Shown here piece by piece: positions 43,075-51,488 of a DNA stretch of 64,000 nucleotides (its first letter is position 1; each line of letters begins with the position of its first letter). The DNA lies in assembly GCA_030156945.1 (NCBI GenBank), contig JASGLT010000009.1, positions 1-64,000 on the forward strand, read 5' to 3'. A program made the position numbers and the translations under genes. Source of the stretch: Thermococcaceae archaeon. Lineage in GTDB: Archaea > Methanobacteriota_B > Thermococci > Thermococcales > Thermococcaceae. The notes beneath the pieces are model-generated. The model was not told the origin of the DNA. It saw only the letters and a program-made list of their open reading frames with translations, and did not search any database.

Positions 43075-44337
43075 ATGGTGGGGCTGAAGGAGATAACCCT
43101 TGAGTACATAGGCGCTCTTGAGTACGTCGAGGAAATCCCGCGGGAAGTTGAGATACCGTACGTAGATGACATAAAGGCCATAATCGGACCGAGGAGGGTT
43201 GGAAAAACTTTCCTCATGCTGAAAAAGGCAAAGAGTATGCTGGAAAACGGCAATAACGTTCTCTACCTTCCGCTCGACGAGCCCGAGCTGGCAAGAATGG
43301 ACGCAAGGGAGCTCGCCGAAGAAGTCAGGAAGGAGTATCCAAGCGGAAAGGTCACCCTGTTTCTCGACGAAGTTCAGGAGTGGAGGGACTGGGACAGAAA
43401 ACTCCGCTGGCTCCACGACGTTAAAGACTTTGACTTATACGTCTCAGGCTCCTCGTCAGCACTCCTCTCCTCTGAGATACCCACGAGGCTCAGGGGAAGG
43501 CACGTCTCACGGCTCGTACTTCCCCTGTCGTTTAGAGAGATTACCGGAACCATCAAAGCCGAGACGTTCAGGGAGAGGGGAAGGCTGAAAGCCCTTTTGG
43601 AGGACTACCTGAAATGGGGGGGCTTTCCCGAGGTTTGGAAGACCAGGTCAAGGGAAAAGGTCATCTCGATCCTGGAAACGGTTCTTTACAGGGACATAAT
43701 AGAAAGGTTCTCCTTCCGGGACGTCGGAGAGTTCAAGGAGGTCTTCTACCACGTCCTATCTCTTTACGGGAGCTATTTCACATACCGCTCACTCCAGAGG
43801 AGCCTGAAGGCCCTGGGGCTGGAGCTAAATTTGAAGACCTTGATAAACTACCTCAGCGCCATGGAAAGCGCTTTCCTGATATTTCAGCTCCCCCTCTTCA
43901 GTCCCTCCCATAGAAAGACGCTCGTGAATCCGAGGAAGCTCTATCTTGTGGACACCTCATTCACGAACCTGTTCTTTAAGGGAGAAGATGTAGGCAGAAA
44001 AATCGAAAACATTGTTTTCCTCGAACTCCTGAGAGAAAAGAGCTACTTCAACCCAATGATTGACCTTTCTTACTATTCCGACGGAGAGAGTGAAGTTGAC
44101 TTTGTCGTGAGGGAAGGAAACGCCGTAAAAAAACTGATACAGGTAACCTACGAGCTCAACGCATCAAACTACGAGAGGGAGGTTTTAGGCCTTGTTAAAG
44201 TTGGGAAAAAGCTCAAGTGCGACGATTTGACGCTTGTAACGATGGATACCGAGGACAAGATAAAGGAAAGGGGTAAAGAAGTCAAAGTAGTTCCGCTGTA
44301 CAAGTTTTTACTTGAAAAGAGACAGAAAAAAGCATAA
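43075..44337 (+). CDS. AAA-type ATPase with DUF4143 domain
   Basis: 420 residues, COG1373-type. Walker A is AIIGPRRVGKTFLM (about 36-49), Walker B is KVTLFLDEVQEW, and YVSGSSSALLSSE is the sensor region. A winged-helix-like middle (TYRSLQRSLKALGLELN) precedes the C-terminal DUF4143 with SEVDFVVREGNAVKKLIQVTY, where the expected nuclease lysine is absent. Expression appears tightly controlled by three operator boxes. Function unproven; distribution of the family is patchy, as for mobile or defence genes. Confidence 0.87.
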   Translation: MVGLKEITLEYIGALEYVEEIPREVEIPYVDDIKAIIGPRRVGKTFLMLKKAKSMLENGNNVLYLPLDEPELARMDARELAEEVRKEYPSGKVTLFLDEVQEWRDWDRKLRWLHDVKDFDLYVSGSSSALLSSEIPTRLRGRHVSRLVLPLSFREITGTIKAETFRERGRLKALLEDYLKWGGFPEVWKTRSREKVISILETVLYRDIIERFSFRDVGEFKEVFYHVLSLYGSYFTYRSLQRSLKALGLELNLKTLINYLSAMESAFLIFQLPLFSPSHRKTLVNPRKLYLVDTSFTNLFFKGEDVGRKIENIVFLELLREKSYFNPMIDLSYYSDGESEVDFVVREGNAVKKLIQVTYELNASNYEREVLGLVKVGKKLKCDDLTLVTMDTEDKIKERGKEVKVVPLYKFLLEKRQKKA

Positions 44338-44349
44338 AACAAAACTCTC

Positions 44350-45924
44350 TCAGCGCCTTATGTCCACGATTCTGCCCTCGCTTATGACCACCGTGACGTT
44401 GTCCCCCTGCTTAATGGACAGCAGCTTGAGGATAAGCTCGTCGCTCAGGTCAGCCGCGCTTATGTAGAGCGTCCTGTTGCCAACTACAAGTATCCAGTGG
44501 GTGTTGCCGTCCTTGATGTAGGAGTAGAGGGCCTTCACTTCACCCGCTATCTCCTCCGCCTGAACGACTTCTCCCCTGAGAAGGAACTCCCTAACTTCCC
44601 TCTCGTCTTCGAATATCTTTACCTCCTTTGTCTCTGCGTTGACGAATGCTATCTTGGCAACACCCGAGCCGCTCCGCGGAATGATAGCTAAGCGCCACCA
44701 GAGCGTCCCGTCGATGAAAACGGGTATCGGCTCAACGGCCATGAACTGGCTCCAGTCAAAGGTCGGGAGGGCCTTCTTCACGTAGTCTATTGCCTTGACC
44801 GGGCCCGTTAAGGGGGTTTCAAACTTCACCTGACTCATCTCGCCAGTGCGGGCGTCCATGAGGTAGATGGCAGCCAGACCGTGAGCCTTTCCGTAGGGCT
44901 CGACCGCCGTCATCCAGTACTTCCTGCCGTCGTTTGCCACAACCAAAAAAGGCTGCCTGTTACCCTGGTTGCTGACATCGATGAGCTCTATCTGGTTCTC
45001 GTGGTGGAGCCAGAGGTTCTTTATGTTGGCAAAGACGCTATCCTTCCAGTAGTTCTGGGCCTCCACAACGCTCCTCACAAGTTTTTCAGGAAAGATAGGG
45101 AAGTCCTTGAGACGCTCGTCATTGATGGCTTCCTCGGGACTTAGATCCTCAACGTTGCCGTCCTCATCAACGATGAAAACTCCTCCCCACTTTGGAACCG
45201 TGTAGAAAACTTTGAAATCGTAGGAGATGTAAGGGACGACTATGTATAGCTTTCCGTTGTAGTATAGGGCCCTCGGAAGGTCGAGGTCGACGAGGTAGTG
45301 CTTCTTGTAGAGAACCCAGTTTAGGTTGTCGAAGAACTGCATCCCCGGGCCAACCTGAAGTTCTTCCTCGATGCGTTGCATCTTGGCCTGAGTCGTGCCC
45401 ATATCCACGAACAGGACGCCCTTATCCTTGAGCCTGATAGAGTTCCAGGCGCCGTCGGGAACTATGTAGAAGCCCCACACAGGGGTGCCGTTCAGCATCG
45501 TCAGATGCCCGTCGCTGAGGGTGTAGCGCGCGTACTCGATCGTGTCTATGGCGTAGCGATAAGCGGTAAATTTGGGAAGGATTCTGATGTAGCTCGTGGA
45601 GAGATTGAGCTCTCCCGTTACGAGCGACGGATGGTACTCCCTGTAAAGCTCGGTGTTAGCAAAGGGAGACGATAGGATAATGGCAACTATCGAAAGGAAG
45701 AACAGACCGCCGAGGATCAGCGGGAGTGTGTAATTTTTCTCCAAGACGTAGCGCCTTGGTTTGATGGCCATCAACGCTCCCAGGGCGAGGAACATGTAGA
45801 GAAGCGCAGGGTTTCTGTAGAAGCCCATCACAAGCCCGTGGAACCATGGCCTGAAGAACCAGCCTATGAGGATCAATGGTAGGATACCAACCAATCCGGT
45901 GTAATCCCTGTAGTCACGCTCCAT
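44350..45924 (-). CDS. Membrane protein of unknown function with large outside domain
   Basis: 524 residues. Three hydrophobic segments occupy roughly residues 12-30, 38-55 and 65-85, followed by a soluble domain of more than 400 residues, probably extracellular, rich in beta strands and YxV motifs. A C-terminal OB-like piece (IKQGDNVTVVISEGRIVDI) is visible. I choose the ATG at 45924 (MERDYRDYTG) behind GGTGA; the frame back to 45996 enters alaX. TATA-like GTTAATAAAC is near 45957. No family recognised beyond Thermococcales-like membrane proteins. Confidence 0.7.
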   Translation of the reverse strand: MERDYRDYTGLVGILPLILIGWFFRPWFHGLVMGFYRNPALLYMFLALGALMAIKPRRYVLEKNYTLPLILGGLFFLSIVAIILSSPFANTELYREYHPSLVTGELNLSTSYIRILPKFTAYRYAIDTIEYARYTLSDGHLTMLNGTPVWGFYIVPDGAWNSIRLKDKGVLFVDMGTTQAKMQRIEEELQVGPGMQFFDNLNWVLYKKHYLVDLDLPRALYYNGKLYIVVPYISYDFKVFYTVPKWGGVFIVDEDGNVEDLSPEEAINDERLKDFPIFPEKLVRSVVEAQNYWKDSVFANIKNLWLHHENQIELIDVSNQGNRQPFLVVANDGRKYWMTAVEPYGKAHGLAAIYLMDARTGEMSQVKFETPLTGPVKAIDYVKKALPTFDWSQFMAVEPIPVFIDGTLWWRLAIIPRSGSGVAKIAFVNAETKEVKIFEDEREVREFLLRGEVVQAEEIAGEVKALYSYIKDGNTHWILVVGNRTLYISAADLSDELILKLLSIKQGDNVTVVISEGRIVDIRR

Positions 45925-45982
45925 GGTCACCACTCCCTGCTTTACTACACGGAATAGTTTATTAACCTTTGCACTGGACGAC

Positions 45983-46444
45983 TCAAAGAACCTCAAAGCT
46001 TACCTCTAGGAGCTCCTTGTTCGGCCTGAAGCGGACCTTTCTGATCCTTATTTCTCCAACTTCCCCCGTCGTCCCCGCGTGCTCCTCCTTGCACGCGTTA
46101 ACGTTCCAGCCCTCAATAACAACGACCCTGAGGGTTCTGACATCCGGGGGGATCGGAAAAAGGTCGTACATGTCCTCCCCGAACCGTTTCTCGGCCTCCT
46201 CTCGGGGGAGCTCGTAGACCTCTATTGGGACGTCTTCTTCCACCTTTTCGTTCGCCAGGCGCTCTATTCCAGCAACCTCCTCCGCGGTCGGCTTCCTGCT
46301 GAACTTAACTATAAGAACGCCCCTGTTCTCCTTAACGTACGTTGATGCCGTCCATTTTGCTTCTTCTCCGAGAACCTTAACTACGGCGCCCTTAACCACG
46401 TGGAGAGCCGTGTGGGTTCTAACTTCAATTGGAATCCCCTGCAT
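45983..46444 (-). CDS. alaX: Alanyl-tRNA editing protein AlaX, short form
   Basis: A free-standing editing domain homologous to that of alanyl-tRNA synthetase; it hydrolyses Ser- or Gly-tRNA(Ala). The zinc site is complete: His11 and His15 in HTALH, Cys118 and His122 in CKEEH. The 153-residue length corresponds to the AlaX-S class. TATA-like GGGTTAATAATCC lies upstream near 46470, and the start is close to the predicted transcription start. It has its own leftward promoter upstream of the membrane protein gene. Confidence 0.88.
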   Translation of the reverse strand: MQGIPIEVRTHTALHVVKGAVVKVLGEEAKWTASTYVKENRGVLIVKFSRKPTAEEVAGIERLANEKVEEDVPIEVYELPREEAEKRFGEDMYDLFPIPPDVRTLRVVVIEGWNVNACKEEHAGTTGEVGEIRIRKVRFRPNKELLEVSFEVL

Positions 46445-46589
46445 GAATCAAAATTGGAGGGAGGATTATTAACCCTTACCCCGGCAGTGCACCACCAACT
46501 GAAAGATGTCCGCTTTGATTGAAAATTTTTCATGACCTTTTTTCCAAGGCCGAACGAAAAACGGAGAAAGCTTTCCTCTTTAAACAAAA

Positions 46590-46602
46590 ACGGTTATAAA
46601 TG
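46590..46602 (+). promoter_or_regulatory. TATA promoter of cDPGS-like gene
   Basis: ACGGTTATAAATG lies about 50-60 bp before the ATG at 46649. Together with GGAGGG (46635-46640) and a roughly 30-nt AT-rich leader, it resembles a strongly expressed, ribosome-site-led gene, unlike the leaderless ATPase genes. Confidence 0.6.
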
Positions 46603-46648
46603 CCAAAAACTATCCACAAACGAACAGAAAATTTTGGAGGGACAAAAA

Positions 46649-47995
46649 ATGACGGAGAAGAAAAAGAAGAGGGTTCTGATTTTGGGCGCCGCTGGAAGGG
46701 ACTTCCACAACTTCAACGTGTTCTTCAGGGACAACCCCGAGTACGAGGTAGTCGCTTTCACCGCCACCCAGATCCCTGACATCGAGGGCAGGATTTATCC
46801 GCCAGAGCTCGCCGGTGAGCTCTACCCGAACGGAATCCCCATCTGGAGCGAGGACGACATGGAGAAGATCATCAAGGAGCACGACATTGACGTCGTCGTG
46901 TTCGCTTACTCCGACGTCTCCCACGAGCACGTAATGCACCTCGCCAGCAGGGCTCACTCAGCCGGAGCCGACTTCTGGCTTCTCGGCCCGAAGAGCACCA
47001 TGCTCAAGTCAAGCAAGCCTGTCGTAGCGGTTACCGCCGTAAGAACCGGCTGTGGAAAGAGCCAGACTTCAAGGAAGGTCGCCCAGCTCCTCCAGGAGAT
47101 GGGCTACAAGGTCGTCGCCATAAGGCACCCGATGCCCTACGGCGACCTCAGGAAGCAGGTCGTTCAGAGGTTTGCCACCTTCGAAGACCTCGAAAAGTAC
47201 GAGTGCACCATCGAGGAGAGGGAGGAGTACGAGCCCTACATCGAGCGCGGCATGGTGGTTTACGCTGGCGTTGACTACGAGAAGATTCTGAGAGAGGCCG
47301 AGAAGGAAGCCGACATAATCCTCTGGGACGGCGGAAACAACGACTTCCCGTTCTACGAGCCGGACCTCTGGATAGTCGTCACCGACCCGCACAGGCCTGG
47401 CCACGAGCTCAAGTACCACCCAGGTGAGACCAACTTCAGGAGCGCTGACGTCATAATCATCAACAAGATCGACACTGCCAACCGCGAGGACATCCAGAAG
47501 GTCCGCGAGAGCATTGAGAAGGTCAACCCGAACGCAACCGTCATCGAGGCTGCTTCACCGATCTTCGTTGACAAGCCGGAGCTCATCAAGGGTAAGCGCG
47601 TTCTGGTTGTTGAGGACGGTCCGACCCTCACCCACGGCGGCATGAAGTACGGAGCGGGTTACGTTGCTGCCAAGAAGTTCGGAGCTGCTGAGATCATCGA
47701 CCCGAGGCCCTACGCCGTCGGTTCAATCGTCGAGACCTACAAGAAGTACCCGCACCTGGACGTCATCCTCCCGGCTATGGGCTACGGCAAGAAGCAGATC
47801 AAGGAGCTTGAGGAGACCATCAACCGCGCCGATGCCGACGTCGTCATCATGGGTACCCCAGTTGACCTCCGCAGGTTCATGAACCTCAACAAGCCGGCCG
47901 TTAGGGTCAAGTACGAGCTTGAGGAGATCGGCCAGCCCAAGCTCAAGGACGTCCTTGAGGAGTGGGCCAAGAACTGCGAGAAGCTCAAGAAGTAA
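46649..47995 (+). CDS. Cyclic 2,3-diphosphoglycerate synthetase-like P-loop protein
   Basis: 448 residues. The N-terminal Rossmann-like part (RVLILGAAGRDFHNFNVFF) precedes a P-loop domain with AVRTGCGKSQTSR. A GTPase-like IINKIDTAN is followed by the C-terminal domain. Homologues in methanogens make cyclic 2,3-diphosphoglycerate, a thermolyte; Thermococcales carry the homologue, but its product there is not established as far as I know. Codon usage is extremely biased to C/G-ending codons, indicating high expression. GGAGGG sets the ATG at 46649. Confidence 0.82.
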   Translation: MTEKKKKRVLILGAAGRDFHNFNVFFRDNPEYEVVAFTATQIPDIEGRIYPPELAGELYPNGIPIWSEDDMEKIIKEHDIDVVVFAYSDVSHEHVMHLASRAHSAGADFWLLGPKSTMLKSSKPVVAVTAVRTGCGKSQTSRKVAQLLQEMGYKVVAIRHPMPYGDLRKQVVQRFATFEDLEKYECTIEEREEYEPYIERGMVVYAGVDYEKILREAEKEADIILWDGGNNDFPFYEPDLWIVVTDPHRPGHELKYHPGETNFRSADVIIINKIDTANREDIQKVRESIEKVNPNATVIEAASPIFVDKPELIKGKRVLVVEDGPTLTHGGMKYGAGYVAAKKFGAAEIIDPRPYAVGSIVETYKKYPHLDVILPAMGYGKKQIKELEETINRADADVVIMGTPVDLRRFMNLNKPAVRVKYELEEIGQPKLKDVLEEWAKNCEKLKK

Positions 47996-48038
47996 GCTTT
48001 TTAAGCCCCTTTTCTTTCTTATATTCGGTGGTAGCTTG

Positions 48039-48791
48039 ATGTACGCCGCCGAGCTGAAGAAGGTATTTGAAGTCCAGAGGAAAATATCGGACATCCATCC
48101 AATTTTAAAGAGAACCTATCCGATCGTGGTCGTAAAGGGCGACGAACTGTGGATTTTTGAGCCGGAAGAATCCAAGCAGACCTACAAACTCGCCAAGACG
48201 GCCAAATCCAAAACTCCCCTGCCAGAAGGCATCAGAGCCGCTTTTCCCGTTGAAGAGTACGACTACAAAATGGCCTGTGTTGTCTCCGATGACGTCTTTG
48301 AGTCCCTGAGAGGCTACGCCTTAATATTCCACGAGTTCGTGCACTGCTACCAGTTCGAGTGCTGCGAGCTCGAGCTTAAAAAGTCCCTCGAAGTGTTCCT
48401 GGAGGAGCAGGCCAAAGGCAACTACTCCTGGGAGCTGAACTATCCGTTCCCCTACGAGAAAGGGGAGTTCCAAAGGGCCTACGCCGAATTTCTCTCGGCC
48501 CTCGAAAGGGGAGACGCTGAGGGCGTAAAGAAGAGCCGCAGAGAGCTCAGAGAGCACCTCACAAAGAAGGAGTACGAATACATGGTCTGGCAGGAGTGGA
48601 AGGAAGGGCTGGCGAGGTTCATAGAGAACAGGATACTCAGGAGGCTCGGACTGCCAGAGAACCACTACGGCCTCGAAAAGCCCTGGGATCGAACATTGTT
48701 CTACGAAGGAGGTGCGAGGTTCATAGAATTCCTCACGGGAGGCTCCCCCACCGACCTGAGGGGGCTCTTCAAGAGCATGATGGAGTTTTAG
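48039..48791 (+). CDS. HExxH-containing protein, possible metallopeptidase
   Basis: 250 residues, no signal peptide, so cytosolic. HEFVH (His98, Glu99, His102) in LIFHEFVHCYQFE forms a zincin-like helix. A glutamate in WKEGLARFIENR about 90 residues later could be the third ligand, and GGARFIEFLTG near the C-terminus resembles substrate-site segments of zincins. No family name recognised. GGTGG lies 8-12 bases before the ATG at 48039. Monocistronic after the cDPGS-like gene; the intergenic T-rich stretch at about 48010 probably ends the previous transcript. Confidence 0.65.
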   Translation: MYAAELKKVFEVQRKISDIHPILKRTYPIVVVKGDELWIFEPEESKQTYKLAKTAKSKTPLPEGIRAAFPVEEYDYKMACVVSDDVFESLRGYALIFHEFVHCYQFECCELELKKSLEVFLEEQAKGNYSWELNYPFPYEKGEFQRAYAEFLSALERGDAEGVKKSRRELREHLTKKEYEYMVWQEWKEGLARFIENRILRRLGLPENHYGLEKPWDRTLFYEGGARFIEFLTGGSPTDLRGLFKSMMEF

Positions 48792-48802
48792 TTCATTTTC
48801 CC

Positions 48803-49600
48803 TCAAATTCTTAAAAACCTCCAGCCCCCCTGGTGGACTTCAATCCCTTCTGTCTTCACGTTAAGGCGCTTTATCAGCTCCACAAGCTCCTTCAGGAGCC
48901 TCGCGAACTTCTCACCGCTGGTCATCACGCTGTAGCTCTCCGGGAAGTTTTCCTTCAGCAGCTCCTCAAACTCCCTTCCAGCCCCGCGCAGGTTCAGAAC
49001 CTCAAACCCGAAGTAGTCAACGAAGTCCCGTGTTTCCCTTACAACGGCCTCGACATCGGTGATCCCCGGGATTATCGGGCTGATAAAGGCGTAAGTCCTT
49101 ATGCCCTCTTCACTAAGCTCCTTCAGGGCGTTTATCCTGGCCTTTTGAACCGGGGAAAAGGGTTCTATCAGCTCTTTCTCTCTCCCCTCAAAGGTGTTAA
49201 CTGTTAGGCCCACTTCAACGTGGTCAAACAGCTTGAAAAGGTCTATGTCCCTGACCACGAGGGGCGACTTCGTGAGAACGTCGAGTCTGTTCCTCTTGTC
49301 CATGAACTGCAGAACGCGCCTCGTGAGCTTGAGCTCCTTCTCAATCGGCTGATAAGGGTCAGAAACGCTCGACATGAAGACCGTGCCGTCCACCCGCCTC
49401 CTCGCGAGTTCCGGGGCGTTCGTCTTGACCTCCACCCAGCTGCCCCACTCACCGTAGGGCTTCCACTTGCAGACGAACTTGGCGTAGCAGTACCTGCAGG
49501 CAAACTGACAGCCAACGTACTGGTTTATTGCATAATCCGCCCCAGGGATGCCGCTTTTTGTGTAAATACTCCTCGCCTTCGTTTTTATTATCCTGACCAA
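48803..49600 (-). CDS. Radical SAM protein, SPL/Rv2578c-like
   Basis: 265 residues. The iron-sulphur motif is VGCQFACRYCYAKF (CxxxCxxC with YCYA), typical of COG1533 (spore photoproduct lyase-like and archaeal relatives of unknown reaction). Further barrel segments follow: SSVSDPYQPIE, VLTKSPLVVRD and FISPIIPGITD. I choose TTG 49600, placed after GGGGGAGGA, because conserved sequence begins there; the ATG frame extends back to 49669 through a TATA-like region. It is divergent from the NfeD gene. Substrate unknown. Confidence 0.78.
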   Translation of the reverse strand: MVRIIKTKARSIYTKSGIPGADYAINQYVGCQFACRYCYAKFVCKWKPYGEWGSWVEVKTNAPELARRRVDGTVFMSSVSDPYQPIEKELKLTRRVLQFMDKRNRLDVLTKSPLVVRDIDLFKLFDHVEVGLTVNTFEGREKELIEPFSPVQKARINALKELSEEGIRTYAFISPIIPGITDVEAVVRETRDFVDYFGFEVLNLRGAGREFEELLKENFPESYSVMTSGEKFARLLKELVELIKRLNVKTEGIEVHQGGWRFLRI

Positions 49601-49684
49601 CGTCCTCCCCCGCAAAAATAAATAAATCTTCGGGTTTATATCCATTGGGTTCGAGCACGAACTCCTCACGGGGGCGGTTTCAGA

Positions 49685-50101
49685 ATGAGGAAGGCCTGGA
49701 GAAATGCCCTGAAGCTCTTTGCACTGCTGGCGGATGAGATAGTGGTGGGAGTTTTCCTCCTGATAATCCTTCCGGGAATCGGGGTAAATGTGCCCCTCAT
49801 CCCCAGCCTTGGAGTTCTGGGGTTCCTTATTTTCAAGGACGTGGTCGCCGTTAAATTCTTATGGGAGGTCTTCGACAAGAGGATCGAAGTTGGCCCGGAA
49901 GCTCTAATCGGTGTGGAGGGAGTTGTGGTTGAAGATTTAGATCCCTATGGCCTTGTGAAGGTAAAAAACGAACTGTGGAGCGCGGAATGTGTCAACGGCC
50001 GCGCCAAGAAGGGAGAGAAAGTAGTTGTGGTGGACGTCAGGGGGACAAGGCTCATAGTTAAAACGTCGAAAAGGCACGGTGGTCAAAATTACTCGATATG
50101 A
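49685..50101 (+). CDS. NfeD-like membrane protein
   Basis: 138 residues with two hydrophobic helices (about 12-30 and 35-55) and a C-terminal OB-fold domain (LIGVEGVVVEDLDPYGLVKVKNELWSA), the signature of short NfeD proteins. These normally pair with stomatin-like or SPFH proteins in membrane-domain organisation; no such partner is adjacent here. TATA-like sequence lies within the 80-bp spacer from the radical SAM gene. Confident in family, not in role. Confidence 0.82.
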   Translation: MRKAWRNALKLFALLADEIVVGVFLLIILPGIGVNVPLIPSLGVLGFLIFKDVVAVKFLWEVFDKRIEVGPEALIGVEGVVVEDLDPYGLVKVKNELWSAECVNGRAKKGEKVVVVDVRGTRLIVKTSKRHGGQNYSI

Positions 50102-50157
50102 AGTAAATTTTATAAACCATTTGTATAACCCAATGCGATGCCACTGGAGGTGAGAAA

Positions 50158-50406
50158 ATGTTCGTTATGTTCGCCGGATTTTTCATTGTGCTGGGCCTCA
50201 TAGGACTCGCGGCAATGATATGGGTGATATACGATGTCCTTGTAAATCAAACGAGGATGCCAGACGTCGAGAAGATAATCTGGATTCTCGTCGCACTTCT
50301 GCTGGGCCTCATCGGGGCGATAATCTACTACGTGATCGTTAAAGCTCCAAGAAAGTACGAGAAGCCCAAAGATAAAAACGAAGAGGGAGAAATTCGAGTC
50401 TATTAG
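50158..50406 (+). CDS. PLDc_N-domain small membrane protein
   Basis: 82 residues with two membrane helices (about 5-25 and 41-62) joined by IYDVLVNQTRMPDVEKIIWI. This is the pattern of the phospholipase D-nuclease N-terminal domain found alone in many archaea and bacteria. There is no catalytic HKD motif. GGAGGTGAGAA seven bases before the ATG is a near-perfect ribosome site. TATA-like AATTTTATAAACC near 50107 gives its own promoter. Function unknown. Confidence 0.8.
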   Translation: MFVMFAGFFIVLGLIGLAAMIWVIYDVLVNQTRMPDVEKIIWILVALLLGLIGAIIYYVIVKAPRKYEKPKDKNEEGEIRVY

Positions 50407-50439
50407 CTCGACCCAAAACCTTTTAGGGATTAAAGCCTA

Positions 50440-50510
50440 GTACTACCTGCCCGGGGAGTGCCGCCGAAGGCGGAGCCGATGAACTTGGGCGGGTTATTAC
50501 CCCCTTTATT
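50440..50510 (+). ncRNA. Structured RNA candidate
   Basis: The spacer contains a strong fold: ACCTGCCC (50445-50452) pairs with GGGCGGGT (50487-50494), extended by three weaker pairs. It encloses an inner hairpin CCGCC-GAA-GGCGG (50461-50473) and an asymmetric GAGT/CCGATGAA internal region that could form a K-turn. A TATA-like CCTTTTAGG (50419-50427) is placed about 20-25 bp upstream, and CCCCCTTTATT follows. It is GC-rich in an AT-richer spacer. No known class matched by eye; it could be an H/ACA-like or orphan RNA. Confidence 0.4.
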
Positions 50511-50562
50511 CTGCCCTATGTCCCCGTATTAAATTCCACCGACTCGTTCTCCCAGTATTATA

Positions 50563-50578
50563 CCCTCCGGGAGGAGGG
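50563..50578. repeat. Short perfect hairpin
   Basis: CCCTCC-GGGA-GGAGGG is a six-pair stem with a four-base loop. It lies between the RNA candidate and the end of the toxin gene and may be a transcript end or protein site; its orientation cannot be decided. Confidence 0.35.
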
Positions 50579-50630
50579 AAATCTATACCTAGCTCAAGAA
50601 GAGCGACAAGGCCGAGATATCGATAAAAAT

Positions 50631-51106
50631 CTAAACCTCTCCCACCTCTCTCAAAACTTTTTCATAAAGCTCCTCACTTAAGCAGAAGCCCGTGGCCCTC
50701 AGCCTTTCGAGTTCTTCCCTCAGGCTTTCGATTTTCCCCTGAAACTTCGCCCTAAGGAGAATACAGTGGTTCCGGCAACCTTAAGCCCCAACGCCCTCGC
50801 CACTTCCCGGCCATCGTAGTCATCAATCAGAACCAGCTCGGCGTTCCTTTCGAGGGCAAGAACTATCGCCTCGCTCTCACCTTCGTCCAGCTCGAGCATA
50901 AGGGTACGCTTCAGCCTCTCGTCAGATATCTTCTCAACTTTTATCCATCCGGCGTTCTTAATCGCCAGTGCGTCTTCGCTCTCACCGCCTTCGATAACGC
51001 ACTCTTTGTAAACTGCTTCGGGTATCACAATCTCCCCAAATAACTCCCTAAGAAGTTCGAGCCTCTCAATCTTGGCAAGGTGGATGAGTGGAGTAGAGTC
51101 ACTCAC
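50631..51106 (-). pseudogene. DUF3368 PIN-like toxin, frameshifted
   Basis: A VapC-like PIN protein of the DUF3368 family. The frame from GTG 51106 carries SDSTPLIHL, LDEGESEAIVLALE and LVLIDDYDGREVARALG with the acidic catalytic residues, up to VAGTTV. One base is then missing near 50762-50764: the next frame continues in family style (ILLRAKFQGKIESL, GFCLSEELYEKVLREVG) to the stop at 50631. Restored, it is about 156 residues. As written the frame ends early at 50720. The start overlaps the antitoxin stop. Either a sequencing error or an inactivated toxin. Confidence 0.75.
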
Positions 51107-51347
51107 CGCGGGCAAAGGCCAGATCCTCCTCAAGCTCCTTCTCAGTGTAGTGCCTTGGGACTTCCCTCTTGGCCAGCTCCTCAAGGAACTCCCGCTTGGT
51201 AAGTCCTGCAAGCTTAGCCGACTTCCCTAGAGGGAGAATGCCCCGCTGGTAGAGGATAACAGCTAAGTCAATCCTCAGCTCCCTCTCAACTTCTCCCCTC
51301 GGAAGCTTCATGGCTGTGATGACGTCCTCGGGAATTACTATCTCCAT
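51099..51347 (-). CDS. UPF0175 family antitoxin
   Basis: 82 residues. UPF0175 proteins are small helix-turn-helix-like antitoxins paired with DUF3368 toxins. The diagnostic run is LAVILYQRGILPLGKSAKLAGLTKREFLEEL. I choose the ATG at 51347 (MEIVIPED) with GGTGG upstream; the longer frame covers the promoter. TATA-like GATTAAATATT is at about 51376-51386 on this strand. It is divergent from the ATPase gene at 51489, sharing the 141-bp operator region. Confidence 0.82.
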   Translation of the reverse strand: MEIVIPEDVITAMKLPRGEVERELRIDLAVILYQRGILPLGKSAKLAGLTKREFLEELAKREVPRHYTEKELEEDLAFARGE

Positions 51348-51399
51348 TCTCGCCACCATTGGAAAATAGCTCCAGCAATATTTAATCCTTCCGTCTTTT

Positions 51400-51479
51400 A
51401 GTTCTCGTGGATTAATGCCATACTTGTGAGAACTCTCGCTTCTCAACCCTTATAAACCCTTGAGAACTATGAGTTCTCA
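51400..51479 (+). promoter_or_regulatory. Tandem 19-bp operators between antitoxin and ATPase genes
   Basis: TGAGAACTCTCGCTTCTCA (51427-51445) and TGAGAACTATGAGTTCTCA (51461-51479) are inverted repeats whose centres are 34 bp apart; the second has perfect 8-bp arms. The rightward TATA box CTTATAAACC (about 51449-51458) lies between them, so the second covers the ATPase transcription start. A further AGTTCTC half-site is at 51400-51406, nearer the divergent antitoxin promoter. Confidence 0.75.
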
Positions 51480-51488
51480 GGTGTTGGC

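Noticed and set aside
50440-50510. yybP-ykoY (Mn) or fluoride riboswitch
   Set aside because: A GGGGAGT start is shared with the Mn class, but the remaining consensus and a downstream metal transporter are missing; the fluoride consensus is not met.
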